Below, one piece after another: positions 1 through 8,876 of a DNA stretch of 45,093 nt. The notes under the pieces are model-generated. The model did not search any database. It was not told the origin of the DNA and saw only the letters and a list, made by a program, of their open reading frames with translations. Origin of the DNA: JAFDXJ01 sp038257845 (GTDB lineage Bacteria; Bacteroidota; Bacteroidia; Chitinophagales; Chitinophagaceae); contig JBBSQL010000023.1 in the NCBI GenBank assembly GCA_038257845.1, positions 1 through 45,093 of the forward strand, read 5' to 3'. The translations under genes were made by a program, and so were the position numbers. How positions within the stretch are numbered: the stretch's first letter is position 1; the number at the start of each line of letters is the position of its first letter.

Positions 1-228
1 AGGGTTTCCGCGCGGATCGGTCTTACATTGAATGCCAAAACACCATGGGCTACGGAAAAACAACTCGTACAATATATTCCGAAAGAATTAATTCATAAAG
101 CACATCATTGGTTGATATTGCATGGTCGTTATATTTGCGTCGCAAGAAAGCCAAAATGTGCTGATTGTGGAATTACACATTGTTGTAAATACTTTAAGAA
201 ATATGTTGAAAACAAAAAACCTACCTGA
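1..228 (+). CDS. nth: Endonuclease III, C-terminal fragment
   Basis: This is the 3' end of a gene that begins left of the window; the frame is open from base 1. The 75 visible residues contain the conserved HHWLILHGRYICVARKPKC stretch and the four cysteines of the C-terminal [4Fe-4S] cluster in C-x6-C-x2-C-x5-C spacing. Known family role: a base-excision repair DNA glycosylase/AP lyase that removes oxidised pyrimidines. The helix-hairpin-helix and the catalytic Lys/Asp lie outside the window, so activity cannot be judged. It is followed after 24 bases by an unrelated secreted protein. Confidence 0.95.
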   Translation, partial: RVSARIGLTLNAKTPWATEKQLVQYIPKELIHKAHHWLILHGRYICVARKPKCADCGITHCCKYFKKYVENKKPT

Positions 229-252
229 ATTTTTATTTTTAAAACAAATTGT

Positions 253-1011
253 ATGAAAAAATTATTTTTTACTGCTGTTGTTTGTATAGCATGTACCGCT
301 GTTTCATTTTCCCAAAACCAGGCTGAAGAAGAAAAAGAAGCAGCTAAAACAGAAATGTGGACACCTGTACCGGCAATCGTGACACCAGGAAAAGAAGTTG
401 GGCAAGCGCCTTCAGATGCCATCATTTTATTTAATGGTAAAAATGTAGATGCGTGGGAAGTTGAAAATGGGAACCCGGCAAAATGTGAAGTGAAGGATGG
501 TGTAATGACCGTTATAAAGAACAGTGGCAGCATTAAAACAAAACAAAAATTCTCAGATTTTCAATTACATCTTGAATGGCGGGAGCCTTTACCAGTAGTG
601 GGAACAGGCCAGGGCCGGGGAAACAGTGGTGTGTTCCTGCAGGAATATTACGAAATTCAGATACTGGACAATTATGACAATCCTACGTATTCCAACGGGC
701 AATGCGGCGCACTTTATAAACAAGCCATTCCTTTAGTAAATGCATGCAGGAAACCGGGCGAATGGCAATCTTATGATATCATCTGGACAGCGCCCGTATT
801 TAATGCAGACAACTCTTTAAAAACACCAGCGTATGTGACCGTTTTACAAAATGGAATTCTCATTCAAAACCATGTGGAAGTAAAAGGAAAAACACTTTGG
901 TCCGGGACACCTTATTATGAAGCGCATGGCCCAAAATCAATCATGTTGCAAGATCACGGTGATAATGGAAACCCGGTAAGTTTTAGAAATATTTGGGTGA
1001 GAAATTTATAA
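253..1011 (+). CDS. Secreted DUF1080 (3-keto-disaccharide hydrolase-like) protein
   Basis: A 252-residue protein with an N-terminal signal peptide (about residues 1-20, ending VSFSQ). The rest matches the concanavalin-like jelly-roll family DUF1080 (PF06439): LFNGKNVDAWE near residue 60, FSDFQLHLEWR, GNSGVFLQ, YEIQILDNY and a closing FRNIWVR. Some family members hydrolyse 3-keto-glucosides; others are uncharacterised periplasmic or surface sugar-binding proteins. No lipobox is seen, so it is probably periplasmic or secreted. It sits between nth and the exopolysaccharide locus, with a 141-base gap after it, and is not obviously part of that locus. Family assignment is firm; substrate is unknown. 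Confidence 0.85.
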   Translation: MKKLFFTAVVCIACTAVSFSQNQAEEEKEAAKTEMWTPVPAIVTPGKEVGQAPSDAIILFNGKNVDAWEVENGNPAKCEVKDGVMTVIKNSGSIKTKQKFSDFQLHLEWREPLPVVGTGQGRGNSGVFLQEYYEIQILDNYDNPTYSNGQCGALYKQAIPLVNACRKPGEWQSYDIIWTAPVFNADNSLKTPAYVTVLQNGILIQNHVEVKGKTLWSGTPYYEAHGPKSIMLQDHGDNGNPVSFRNIWVRNL

Positions 1012-1152
1012 TCATCCGGTTTCGAAACGATCAACCTAAAAACGACTAAAATTATTTTTTTATTTTAAGAAATAATAAAGCCACATTTTAGTAGAAGTTG
1101 TTAATTAAAAAGCTTTATTTTGCGCCGCCTTTTGAGGGATTAATTAATATCT

Positions 1153-2571
1153 ATGGTTTTCAACTCATTACTATTTGTTTGGTTCTTTATTATAGTTACT
1201 TCTCTATACTTTATTTTAAAGCACAAATACAGGTGGCCTTTACTGCTGATGAGCAGTTGTTACTTCTATATGGCTTTTGTGCCCATTTATATTTTGATTC
1301 TAGGTTTTACGGTGGTGATAGATTATTTCGCCGGGATATATATTGATAAGCACCAGGGCAAAAAACGAAAATGGTTTTTGATTGCCAGCCTGATTGCCAA
1401 TATTGGTGTATTGGCCATGTTTAAATATTATAATTTCCTGAATGATAACCTGACTGCAGTACTTGGGGATTTTAATATGCATAACCCTTTTCCTTACCTG
1501 GCTATTTTACTTCCTATTGGCTTATCGTTTCACACTTTCCAGGCAATGAGTTATACCATTGAAGTGTATCGTGGAAATCAAAAACCTGAAAGGAATTTTG
1601 GTGTATATGCTTTATATGTGATGTTTTACCCCCAGCTCGTGGCGGGCCCGATTGAAAGGCCGCAAAATGTGATCCACCAGTTTTATGAAAAGCATACATT
1701 TAAATATGAGCAAGTTTCCCTCGGACTGAAAATTATGCTATGGGGATTTTTTAAAAAGATTGTTATCGCTGACCGGCTGGCTATTTATGTAAATGCGGTT
1801 TATAATAATCCCACACATCATTCCGCAACATCATTATTTATTGCTACTGTGCTTTTCACTATACAATTATACTGCGATTTTTCCGGTTATTCAGATATTG
1901 CTATTGGCGCAGCGCGCGTCATGGGTTTTAAACTGATGACAAATTTTCGCAGGCCATTTTTGGGCAGAGGTTTTGCAGATATCTGGTCGCGCTGGCATTT
2001 ATCACTGACCACCTGGTTCCGCGACTATTTGTATTTTCCATTGGGAGGCAACCGCGGAGGTATGTTATTACGTATCCGTAACTTGTATATTGTTTACATG
2101 ATCAGCGGGCTCTGGCATGGGGCAAGTTGGAATTTTGTACTATGGGGATTCCTGCATTGTTGTTTTCTCGTAATACAGGAAATTTTCAGGAAGCCTTTAA
2201 AATGGGTGGTAAAAGCGCTTGGCCCGGTTGCTATATTTTTCCAGATCGCTGTGCCATTTTTATTAGCTTGTATTGTGAATGTTTTTTTCAGGGCAAGGAC
2301 AATCGAGGATTCCTTATATATAATAAAATCAATGTTTACATTAAAAGGCAAGGGTATTTATTTAGGTGAACCAAAGTCGGGTTTCTCTTACATCATTTTT
2401 GCTGTATTGGTTTTATATGCCGTTGAAATTAGCCAGGAATTTTTTCCAAAGGTTAAATTATTTTATAGTAAAAATGTAGTAGTCAGATATACCGGGTATG
2501 CACTGGCAATTACTATTTTATTAATGATCGGCGTTTTTAATGGCGGCCAATTCGTTTATTTCCAGTTTTAA
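1153..2571 (+). CDS. MBOAT family O-acyltransferase (AlgI-like)
   Basis: A 472-residue polytopic membrane protein with roughly ten or more hydrophobic segments. MBOAT hallmarks are present: YCDFSGYSDIAIG, then RWHLSLTTWFRDYLYFPLGG (His282) and SGLWHGASWNFVLWG with the invariant catalytic His322. In alginate and teichoic acid systems (AlgI, DltB) such proteins pass an acyl group across the membrane for O-acylation of an exported glycan. The next gene, 9 bases downstream, encodes an SGNH-fold protein, the usual partner that finishes the transfer. Both stand directly upstream of wza/wzc, so acylation of the locus polysaccharide is the likely job. The acyl donor (probably acetyl-CoA) is inferred. 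Confidence 0.93.
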   Translation: MVFNSLLFVWFFIIVTSLYFILKHKYRWPLLLMSSCYFYMAFVPIYILILGFTVVIDYFAGIYIDKHQGKKRKWFLIASLIANIGVLAMFKYYNFLNDNLTAVLGDFNMHNPFPYLAILLPIGLSFHTFQAMSYTIEVYRGNQKPERNFGVYALYVMFYPQLVAGPIERPQNVIHQFYEKHTFKYEQVSLGLKIMLWGFFKKIVIADRLAIYVNAVYNNPTHHSATSLFIATVLFTIQLYCDFSGYSDIAIGAARVMGFKLMTNFRRPFLGRGFADIWSRWHLSLTTWFRDYLYFPLGGNRGGMLLRIRNLYIVYMISGLWHGASWNFVLWGFLHCCFLVIQEIFRKPLKWVVKALGPVAIFFQIAVPFLLACIVNVFFRARTIEDSLYIIKSMFTLKGKGIYLGEPKSGFSYIIFAVLVLYAVEISQEFFPKVKLFYSKNVVVRYTGYALAITILLMIGVFNGGQFVYFQF

Positions 2572-2580
2572 TTTTTTGCG

Positions 2581-3564
2581 ATGAATAAAGATGTACTTCG
2601 ATTTTTTAAAAACCTTTTGATCCTCACGGTGATCATGTTTGTGATAGATCGTGGGGTTGGTTCCATACTGGAATATTATTTCAAGAAACAGCCGATGGGC
2701 GATGCCGCGGCTTTTGCGCATGCGCTGGATAATCCTACGGAAGATATTTTATTTTATGGCAGTTCGCGGGCAGTTCATACGTATGACTGTAATATATTTA
2801 CCGATAGCCTGGGATTATCTGCATACAATTGCGGCCGGAATGCTTCAAATATATTGTACCATGCGGCGATCATTTCCGCGGCGTTTAATAAAGGAACGCC
2901 CAAAGCCATCGTACTGGATATTTCACCAAAGGAATTATCCTGGAAAAGCGGGCAAGCTGGTGATGATGTATTATCTGCAATGATCCTTCCATATATTACG
3001 ACGAATAAAAATTTTGAAGCGCTTGCAAAGGATCTGTTTCCCAAAGAACTGATCAAAGCAAAAATCTCGAAGCTCTATACATACAATTCCATGATCGCAA
3101 ACATCATCCGCAATTCCAACCGTACGAAAAATGATAATATCAACGGGTATCAGCCATTGCATGGTACAAATGTGGATGAAGACCCGAAAGTGGTGGATGC
3201 AGAGAAATCAGAAGTGAGCGCTTATGCAGCGGAGAAACTAGAATTTTTTGTAAAAACAGTAACGGACCATCATGTGCCATTGATTGTAATTATTTCTCCG
3301 ATTTATGCCTTGCCGGTATCAGCCACTCCTTCGATGATTGAAACGAAGAAAATTTTGGATAAATACAATGTACAGATATGGGATTATTCTTTTGATACAG
3401 CATTTATTAAAAGAAAATATTTTTATGACCTGGTACACCTCAATGCAAAAGGCGCTGATCTTTTTTCAAGCCTCATTGCTTCCCGTATGAAAAAAATGGG
3501 GATTGAAAATAAAGATACAGCAATGATTACAGAAAAAAAGACTGAAACAATTGGAAAAAAATAA
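2581..3564 (+). CDS. SGNH/GDSL-fold acyltransferase partner of the MBOAT protein
   Basis: A 327-residue protein with one N-terminal membrane anchor (about residues 10-28), the rest probably periplasmic. Two SGNH elements are visible: block I as FYGSSRAVHTYD, with Ser62 the likely nucleophile (GSS replaces the usual GDS), and block V as YDLVHLNAKG with Asp283 and His286. A CGRNASN stretch near residue 85 fits the oxyanion region. It follows the MBOAT gene by 9 bases, the same gene pairing as AlgI with AlgJ/AlgX or other MBOAT-SGNH acetylation pairs. The inferred role is transfer of the acyl group onto the nascent polysaccharide. The C-terminal 15 or so residues are Lys/Thr-rich and look unstructured. 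Confidence 0.85.
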   Translation: MNKDVLRFFKNLLILTVIMFVIDRGVGSILEYYFKKQPMGDAAAFAHALDNPTEDILFYGSSRAVHTYDCNIFTDSLGLSAYNCGRNASNILYHAAIISAAFNKGTPKAIVLDISPKELSWKSGQAGDDVLSAMILPYITTNKNFEALAKDLFPKELIKAKISKLYTYNSMIANIIRNSNRTKNDNINGYQPLHGTNVDEDPKVVDAEKSEVSAYAAEKLEFFVKTVTDHHVPLIVIISPIYALPVSATPSMIETKKILDKYNVQIWDYSFDTAFIKRKYFYDLVHLNAKGADLFSSLIASRMKKMGIENKDTAMITEKKTETIGKK

Positions 3565-3596
3565 ACTAGTAAAATTACTCTCGAAATCCTTTTTTA

Positions 3597-3624
3597 TTTG
3601 AAAAGCAAAGGTTTAACATATTTG
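3597..3624 (+). promoter_or_regulatory. Possible Bacteroidota-type promoter for wza-wzc
   Basis: TTTG at 3597-3600 is followed 16 bases later by CATATTTG (3617-3624), one mismatch from the -7 consensus TAnnTTTG. The spacing is slightly short compared with the usual 17-23. It lies in the 147-base gap upstream of the export genes. This is a pattern match only. Confidence 0.3.
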
Positions 3625-3711
3625 TATCCACTCAAATCAATTTGAATTTGGAGCAAATCAAAAGGGCAACTACATTTGTACGAATTTTTTAAAAAATACA
3701 TTTATCATCAC

Positions 3712-4533
3712 ATGACACTTCTTAAAGCAACTGCAAAACTTTCCACATCTTTACTACTTATATTTATGATTATGGGATTGTTTTCCTGCAAAACTGAACG
3801 CATCGCTTATTTTAAAGATGTTCCGGATTCTACCTCACAAGTTAAGTCTGTACCATTGCCGGCATTTACTTCACCAATCGTGAATGTGGATGATATATTA
3901 AATATAACTGTACAAACAATTGATCCCGCAGCAAACCAGGTATTGAACCAGGGAAACCTGCCTGTACTTTCTGGAAATGCAGCCGGTAATTCATTGGGCG
4001 GCAGCCAGTTGATTGTTGCTGGTTACCTTGTAAATAAAGAAGGAAAAGTGCACATGCCTTATGTTGGGGATGTAACGGTAAAAGGCTTGACAACAGACCA
4101 GGTAAGAGACCTTATACAGTCAAAAATTGCTGTTTATTTTAAAGAGCCTGTGGTAAACGTGCGGTTTGCAAATTTTAAAGTAACCATTTTAGGTGAAGTG
4201 AAAACCCCTTCCACCTATATTATTCCAAACGAAAAACCAACAGTAATTGATGCTTTGGGCCTGGCTGGTGATATCACTATTTTTGGCCGGAGGGACAATG
4301 TCATGCTGATAAGAGATAACAACGGGCAAAAGGAAATCACGCGCCTCGATATGGATAATACCGCTTCTATCAGTTCACCCTATTTTTATTTACGTCCGAA
4401 TGACGTGATATATGTAGAACCAACGGCTTCCAGGGTAGAAAGCACCAATTCATACAGAATAAGGGATATAGCATTGATCGGTTCAGCTTTATCGTTATTA
4501 GTGATTTTAACTTCACGCGTTTTATTCCGTTAA
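3712..4533 (+). CDS. Polysaccharide export outer-membrane lipoprotein (Wza-like)
   Basis: A 273-residue protein with a lipoprotein signal ending LFSC (Cys26 is the lipidation site), a polysaccharide export (PES) domain from about residue 55 (VDDILNITVQTID) and an SLBB domain (VTILGEVKTPSTY) from about residue 155. A hydrophobic helix near the C-terminus fits the outer-membrane helix of Wza-type channels. The ATG at 3712 places the signal peptide correctly; a TTG at 3676 would add 12 residues before it and cannot be fully excluded. It is followed by the co-polymerase/kinase gene 42 bases later, the standard wza-wzc arrangement. The family role is to form the outer-membrane exit pore for capsule or exopolysaccharide. 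Confidence 0.93.
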   Translation: MTLLKATAKLSTSLLLIFMIMGLFSCKTERIAYFKDVPDSTSQVKSVPLPAFTSPIVNVDDILNITVQTIDPAANQVLNQGNLPVLSGNAAGNSLGGSQLIVAGYLVNKEGKVHMPYVGDVTVKGLTTDQVRDLIQSKIAVYFKEPVVNVRFANFKVTILGEVKTPSTYIIPNEKPTVIDALGLAGDITIFGRRDNVMLIRDNNGQKEITRLDMDNTASISSPYFYLRPNDVIYVEPTASRVESTNSYRIRDIALIGSALSLLVILTSRVLFR

Positions 4534-4575
4534 TACTACTTGAAGTTTTTAATTTAATTTAAATAAAATATTAAA

Positions 4576-6969
4576 ATGCAGGATCAGAATAGTACACATG
4601 TACAGGTATATAATGAAAAAGGTAATGATTTTGATTTTAAATACCTGGTCGCCAAAGTATTGGGAAACTGGTACTGGTATGTCTTAACAGGAATTTTATG
4701 TTTTGGCATAGCGGTCCTTTATAATATTTATGCAACACCCATGTTTCATACTTATGCGCGGGTGCTCGTAAATGGAGATAATGGGAATAAAACTTCAGCA
4801 GGCCTGAGTGAAAGCTCTATACTTACCGACCTGGGCTTATTTTCAACTCAAACTGATGTGAACAATGAATTGCAGATCATGCAATCCCGTACGATTTTAA
4901 ATCAGGCAATCAAAGATCTCCAGTTAAATGTGACCTACTGGGCTCAGGGCGATATTCGATACCAGGAAAGTTATGATAAATCTCCTTTTTTTATAACCAT
5001 CCTGTCGCTTGCAAATAAAATAGATGAACCAATAGAATATGACATGCGGATCAATAAAAATAAAGTGTCATTCACTGACCAGGATTCAGACAGTAGTTTC
5101 CAGGCCACCTGGGGCGATACATTAACTTTCAAATATGGCAAATGGGTTTTGGTGAAAAATCCACTCATGGAAGAAAAAGATTCTACCCATCAGTTGGGAA
5201 TGAAGATTGATAGCTATGGCAATACATACATGAATGTGTATATGGATAATGTAACTGCCGTTGTAACCAGCACTGATGTCACTACGATTGATTTAAATGT
5301 AGATGTTTCTATACAAAGAAAAGGGGAAGATATTTTGAACAAAATCATTAAACTTTACGTGCAAAGCAGCCTAAGTGAAAGTAACCGGGTTGCAGATAGT
5401 ACAATAGCTTTCATAGATTCGAGACTGGTAGGCGTTTCAAAAGATTTGGGTGATATTGACAAAAATATAGAAGGATTTAAGAAAAGCAACAACCTGACGG
5501 ATTTGGATGTACAATCCAAAGCATTGGTAGAAACAACTGCTGATATTCAAAACCTCGTATCTCAACAGGATGTTCAAATCCGCGTAGTGCAGGACCTGAT
5601 TAACTACCTGACTGATGATAATAACAACGAAAGGATCATGCCTACTACGGCGCCAATATCCGACCCTGCTTTTGTTTCATTACTGGAAAGGTACAATACA
5701 ATGCAACTGGACAGGCAAAAATCATTATTAAATCTTACAGAAGATAACCCTGCAATTAAAAGTATTGATATCCAGCTTTCCCAGCAACGAAGTGACCTGC
5801 TCAAAATGATGAAAACATTTTTAAATGGTTTGAAAGTCAACCAGGCAGATCTTAAAAGAAGAAACAACCTCGTGGATTATTCAGTTCAAAAAGTGCCGAC
5901 ACAGCAAAGAATTTATTTGGATTATGCACGACAGCAAGCAGTTTTACAGGGATTATATACTTATCTTCTACAAACAAAAGAACAAACCGAAGTTTCACGT
6001 TACAACAATATTTCCCCGATTCGTATCATTGATGCGCCACAAGCAGATCCATTACCTTACTGGCCCAGCGCTTTGATTTTATATTTATCAGCTTTTGTTC
6101 TTGGATGCCTTATACCTTCAGCCATATTATTTTTTAAAGAATTACTGAATAATAAGGTATTAACACCGGCTGATATAACCAATGAAACAAGTGTACCGGT
6201 TGTGGCGGAGATCAACCATAATAAAACGGATGAGGTCGTCGCCATTTCCCGCGATTCCAGGACCGCCATTTCTGAACAATTTCGTACTTTAAGGACAAAC
6301 ATGCAATACTTAATGACGGGTGCCGACGATAAAGTGGTGATGATGACTTCCAGCATGAGTGGAGAAGGAAAAACTTTCGTGGCTATTAATCTATCCAGTG
6401 CATTAGCTATTTCAGGCAAAAAAGTGGTGATCGTTGAAATGGATCTCCGTAAACCAAAAGTATCTTCAGCCCTGGGAATAAGCAATGAGAACGGGATGAC
6501 CAACTATATCGTTACAAATGTACCAGTAAGTTCTATCATTAAAACAACAAACATTCACGAGAATTGTTTTCTTATAAGCTCCGGCACAATTCCTCCAAAT
6601 CCATCTGAATTAATCACTAATCCTAAAGTCAAAGTACTCTTTGATTATTTGCGTGAAAATTTTGATTATATAATTGTAGATGCACCTCCTGTAGGCCTTG
6701 TAACAGATGCATTGATCATCGGGCAATTTACTGACCTGAATTTTTACATAATTCGCCAGAAATACACTTTCAAACGCCAGATCAAACTGGTTGAAGAGCT
6801 ATATATGAATAACCGCCTAAAACGTTTGAATATTATTTTAAATGATGTGAAAAAAATTGCAGGTTATAATTATGGATATGGTTATGGATATGGAAAAGGG
6901 TATGGTTATGGTTATTATGAAGAGAAAAAAAGTAAATCTATTTTGAAAAGAATGTTTTCAAAAAACTAA
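4576..6969 (+). CDS. Polysaccharide co-polymerase / BY-type tyrosine kinase (Wzc-like)
   Basis: A 797-residue fused PCP-2a protein. A Wzz-type N-terminal domain with a membrane helix at about 33-52 is followed by a long coiled-coil periplasmic region and a second membrane helix at about 497-518. The cytoplasmic kinase has Walker A SGEGKT (595-600), Walker A' with EMD (621-623), and Walker B FDYIIVDAPP (696-705). The tail at 763-781 carries nine tyrosines in Gly-Tyr repeats, the expected autophosphorylation cluster. It controls chain length and couples Wzy polymerisation to Wza export. No cognate tyrosine phosphatase (Wzb or YwqE type) is in the window, so dephosphorylation must be encoded elsewhere. 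Confidence 0.95.
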   Translation: MQDQNSTHVQVYNEKGNDFDFKYLVAKVLGNWYWYVLTGILCFGIAVLYNIYATPMFHTYARVLVNGDNGNKTSAGLSESSILTDLGLFSTQTDVNNELQIMQSRTILNQAIKDLQLNVTYWAQGDIRYQESYDKSPFFITILSLANKIDEPIEYDMRINKNKVSFTDQDSDSSFQATWGDTLTFKYGKWVLVKNPLMEEKDSTHQLGMKIDSYGNTYMNVYMDNVTAVVTSTDVTTIDLNVDVSIQRKGEDILNKIIKLYVQSSLSESNRVADSTIAFIDSRLVGVSKDLGDIDKNIEGFKKSNNLTDLDVQSKALVETTADIQNLVSQQDVQIRVVQDLINYLTDDNNNERIMPTTAPISDPAFVSLLERYNTMQLDRQKSLLNLTEDNPAIKSIDIQLSQQRSDLLKMMKTFLNGLKVNQADLKRRNNLVDYSVQKVPTQQRIYLDYARQQAVLQGLYTYLLQTKEQTEVSRYNNISPIRIIDAPQADPLPYWPSALILYLSAFVLGCLIPSAILFFKELLNNKVLTPADITNETSVPVVAEINHNKTDEVVAISRDSRTAISEQFRTLRTNMQYLMTGADDKVVMMTSSMSGEGKTFVAINLSSALAISGKKVVIVEMDLRKPKVSSALGISNENGMTNYIVTNVPVSSIIKTTNIHENCFLISSGTIPPNPSELITNPKVKVLFDYLRENFDYIIVDAPPVGLVTDALIIGQFTDLNFYIIRQKYTFKRQIKLVEELYMNNRLKRLNIILNDVKKIAGYNYGYGYGYGKGYGYGYYEEKKSKSILKRMFSKN
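6862..6918 (+). repeat. Low-complexity Gly-Tyr codon repeat encoding the Wzc tail
   Basis: Bases 6862-6918 consist of repeated GGN-TAT codons that encode the tyrosine cluster (Tyr764 to Tyr781) of the Wzc-like kinase. The repeat is in frame and inside the gene. Changes in repeat number in steps of six bases would alter the number of phosphorylatable tyrosines without breaking the frame. Confidence 0.8.
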
Positions 6970-6987
6970 ACATGGGTAGCCTGTAAA

Positions 6988-6995
6988 TATGTTTG
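6988..6995 (+). promoter_or_regulatory. Possible -7 element upstream of the first sulfotransferase
   Basis: TATGTTTG matches TAnnTTTG exactly and lies 50 bases before the ATG at 7046, in the 76-base gap after wzc. No TTG is present at the usual -33 distance, so this may be chance in AT-rich DNA. Confidence 0.22.
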
Positions 6996-7045
6996 CCTTA
7001 TTTCTGATAACCTAACAAGTATGTAAAGGAAAAATAATTAAACAA

Positions 7046-7954
7046 ATGAAAACACTTGCGAAGCCTTTGGTTTTTATAGGCTCCGGCAGATCGGGTTCAA
7101 CTGTTATTTCTGAAACTATTTTCCGCCATGATCAGCTTGCATGGCCTTCGAATTACCAGGATAAATTTCCGGGATCAACTTCTGTCAATTACCTGCGTCA
7201 CTTTTTTGAAAATAAGAATTGGCATATTTATGGACAAAAACCGCAACTAAATAAGGTTTCATTTTTCAATAAATTTATTTTTAAACCTGTGGAAGCTTAT
7301 GATTTCTGGGAACATATTACCGGGAACAGGATTGACTTTTCAAGAGGTTTTTTGTTAGATGAGACTGCAACAGAGGAAGAGGCAAATAAAATTCGTTCTT
7401 TTTTTGCAAAAATGGTTAAAAGACAGGGCCGCAGCAGGCTAAGCTTTAAAATAACAGGACCTTCGAGAATTGGCTATCTCAAAAGTATTTTCCCGGATGC
7501 AATTTTCATTAATATTATCCGTGATCCGTATTATACAATTCAGTCATGGTTGAAAGTTGATTTCTGGCAGGATAAAGGTGCACACCAGCTTTGGTGGCTC
7601 GGGGCATATACAAAAGAAGAAGAAGCCTGGGCCAATGCCAATGCAGATCACCCCTGGTTACTAGCAGCATTACAATACAAAAAGATCCAGGAAAAGACGA
7701 ATGAAGAAATTGTTCTATACCAGGTTCCCTGCATGACTGTTGCTTATGAAGATTTTGTAGAGATGCCTGAAAAAATAGTAGGAGATATTTTATCTTTTTC
7801 AGCTTTGCCTCCTTCCGTTCAAATAGACAATTATTTAAAAGAAAATAAAATTCATAATCAAAATAAAAAGAAACTTTTCAATGATCCGGAAATGATGAAG
7901 GAGAAAGATACGATGGACCAAATCTTAACTGGCCATTTTACTTTTACTGCGTGA
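7046..7954 (+). CDS. Sulfotransferase family protein 1
   Basis: A 302-residue cytoplasmic protein. The 5'-phosphosulfate-binding loop FIGSGRSGST sits at residues 10-19, and the 3'-phosphate-binding motif IIRDPYYTIQSW (Arg-Asp-Pro with Ser nine residues after the Arg) lies in the middle, as in PAPS-dependent sulfotransferases (PF13469/PF00685). It is the first gene after wza-wzc, and its stop overlaps a possible GTG start of a second sulfotransferase, so the two are probably cotranscribed. The inferred role is transfer of sulfate from PAPS to a sugar of the lipid-linked repeat unit in the cytoplasm. Acceptor and position are unknown. Confidence 0.88.
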   Translation: MKTLAKPLVFIGSGRSGSTVISETIFRHDQLAWPSNYQDKFPGSTSVNYLRHFFENKNWHIYGQKPQLNKVSFFNKFIFKPVEAYDFWEHITGNRIDFSRGFLLDETATEEEANKIRSFFAKMVKRQGRSRLSFKITGPSRIGYLKSIFPDAIFINIIRDPYYTIQSWLKVDFWQDKGAHQLWWLGAYTKEEEAWANANADHPWLLAALQYKKIQEKTNEEIVLYQVPCMTVAYEDFVEMPEKIVGDILSFSALPPSVQIDNYLKENKIHNQNKKKLFNDPEMMKEKDTMDQILTGHFTFTA

Positions 7955-7971
7955 TATCCACATCTCTTATT

Positions 7972-8874
7972 ATGGCCGAAGTTCCAACGATATTGTATAT
8001 AATTTCTGATAAAAGATCGGGTTCTACTTTGCTGGAAAATATTTTATCCAAATCCAATGAAGCAGTTTCACTGGGTGAAGTTGCCATGCTTAAAAACCAT
8101 GTATTGAAAGAAGGCCCCGGCGAAAAATGGGGCTGGAATTGTTCCTGTGGCAAAACGCTTTCCGAATGCCCGTTTTGGTCTCCAGTTTTACAAAAAGTTT
8201 TAAAAAACATGGACTCAAAAGAATTTGATACGAAAATCAACTGGCAGTACACTTCATTATATTCATTGGCGTTTGGTATATCACCACAATTATTCAAAAA
8301 GAAAATTTTCCAAAAAACAGGATCGGGCAGCACTGAAAAAATAGTAGATCAGGTGTTCGCTGTTTATGAAGCTGTTTTCGAATTGACCAGGAAGAATTTT
8401 ATCATTGATTCAACAAAATTACCGTTCCAGGCATTGGCCTTATATCATCGGAAAAAGGAAATGCCCATGAAATTTATTTTTTTAACAAGGGATATCCGGG
8501 GTATCGCATTCTCTAAAAAAAAGAGTAAAGGGCAGAAAGAAATAAAAATATCATTCAAGGATCTGTATAAGGTTTGGGTATATAAAAAATTTGCAGTTGC
8601 AGTTTTAAAATTTATTTCAAAGAAGGATGCCATTGCTATTCGCTATGAAGACCTGGCAGAAAAAACCGGCTATGAATTGGGAAAAATATTTTCATTTACC
8701 GGCATGCAGCCTTTTGAAACGCCGGCTTTCATGGAACTTATTAATGATCATACTTTGGGTGGTACACCAAAACGTTTTGAGAAAAGGGAAATCAGGCTGG
8801 ATGAATCCTGGAAAAAATATTTCGACAATCATAGTGCTAAAAACCTGGCCGGTAAAGTCTTTAATGAAACCTGA
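7972..8874 (+). CDS. Sulfotransferase family protein 2
   Basis: A 300-residue protein from the ATG at 7972; a GTG at 7951 overlapping the previous stop would add seven residues. The PAPS loop is ISDKRSGSTLLENIL near the N-terminus, and KFIFLTRDIRGIAFS is the 3'-phosphate-site region. A Cys-rich segment, WNCSCGKTLSECPFW, lies near residues 53-67; comparable CxCG...CPFW segments occur in one branch of bacterial sulfotransferases, but its role here is not known to me. It is clearly different from its neighbour at 7046, so the two probably modify different positions. It lies 2 bases upstream of the flippase gene, in one operon. Confidence 0.88.
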   Translation: MAEVPTILYIISDKRSGSTLLENILSKSNEAVSLGEVAMLKNHVLKEGPGEKWGWNCSCGKTLSECPFWSPVLQKVLKNMDSKEFDTKINWQYTSLYSLAFGISPQLFKKKIFQKTGSGSTEKIVDQVFAVYEAVFELTRKNFIIDSTKLPFQALALYHRKKEMPMKFIFLTRDIRGIAFSKKKSKGQKEIKISFKDLYKVWVYKKFAVAVLKFISKKDAIAIRYEDLAEKTGYELGKIFSFTGMQPFETPAFMELINDHTLGGTPKRFEKREIRLDESWKKYFDNHSAKNLAGKVFNET

Positions 8875-8876
8875 TT

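Noticed and set aside
253..1011. DUF1080 protein as a member of the exopolysaccharide locus (for example a polymer hydrolase)
   Set aside because: It precedes the locus with a 141-base gap holding a promoter-like element, and the family has no known role in polymer synthesis; no direct support for a link.
3630..3660. Imperfect inverted repeat (CTCAAAT ... ATTTGGAG) upstream of wza, considered as an operator or attenuator
   Set aside because: Only about seven pairs with a bulge, in AT-rich DNA; not distinguishable from chance.
6057..6503. Open frame of 148 codons on the minus strand
   Set aside because: It is antisense to the Wzc-like kinase, covering the second membrane segment and the Walker A region; no independent support.
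7951..7971. GTG start of sulfotransferase 2 overlapping the previous stop
   Set aside because: Possible through coupling, but ATG 7972 lies directly before the conserved PAPS loop at the usual distance, so it was preferred.
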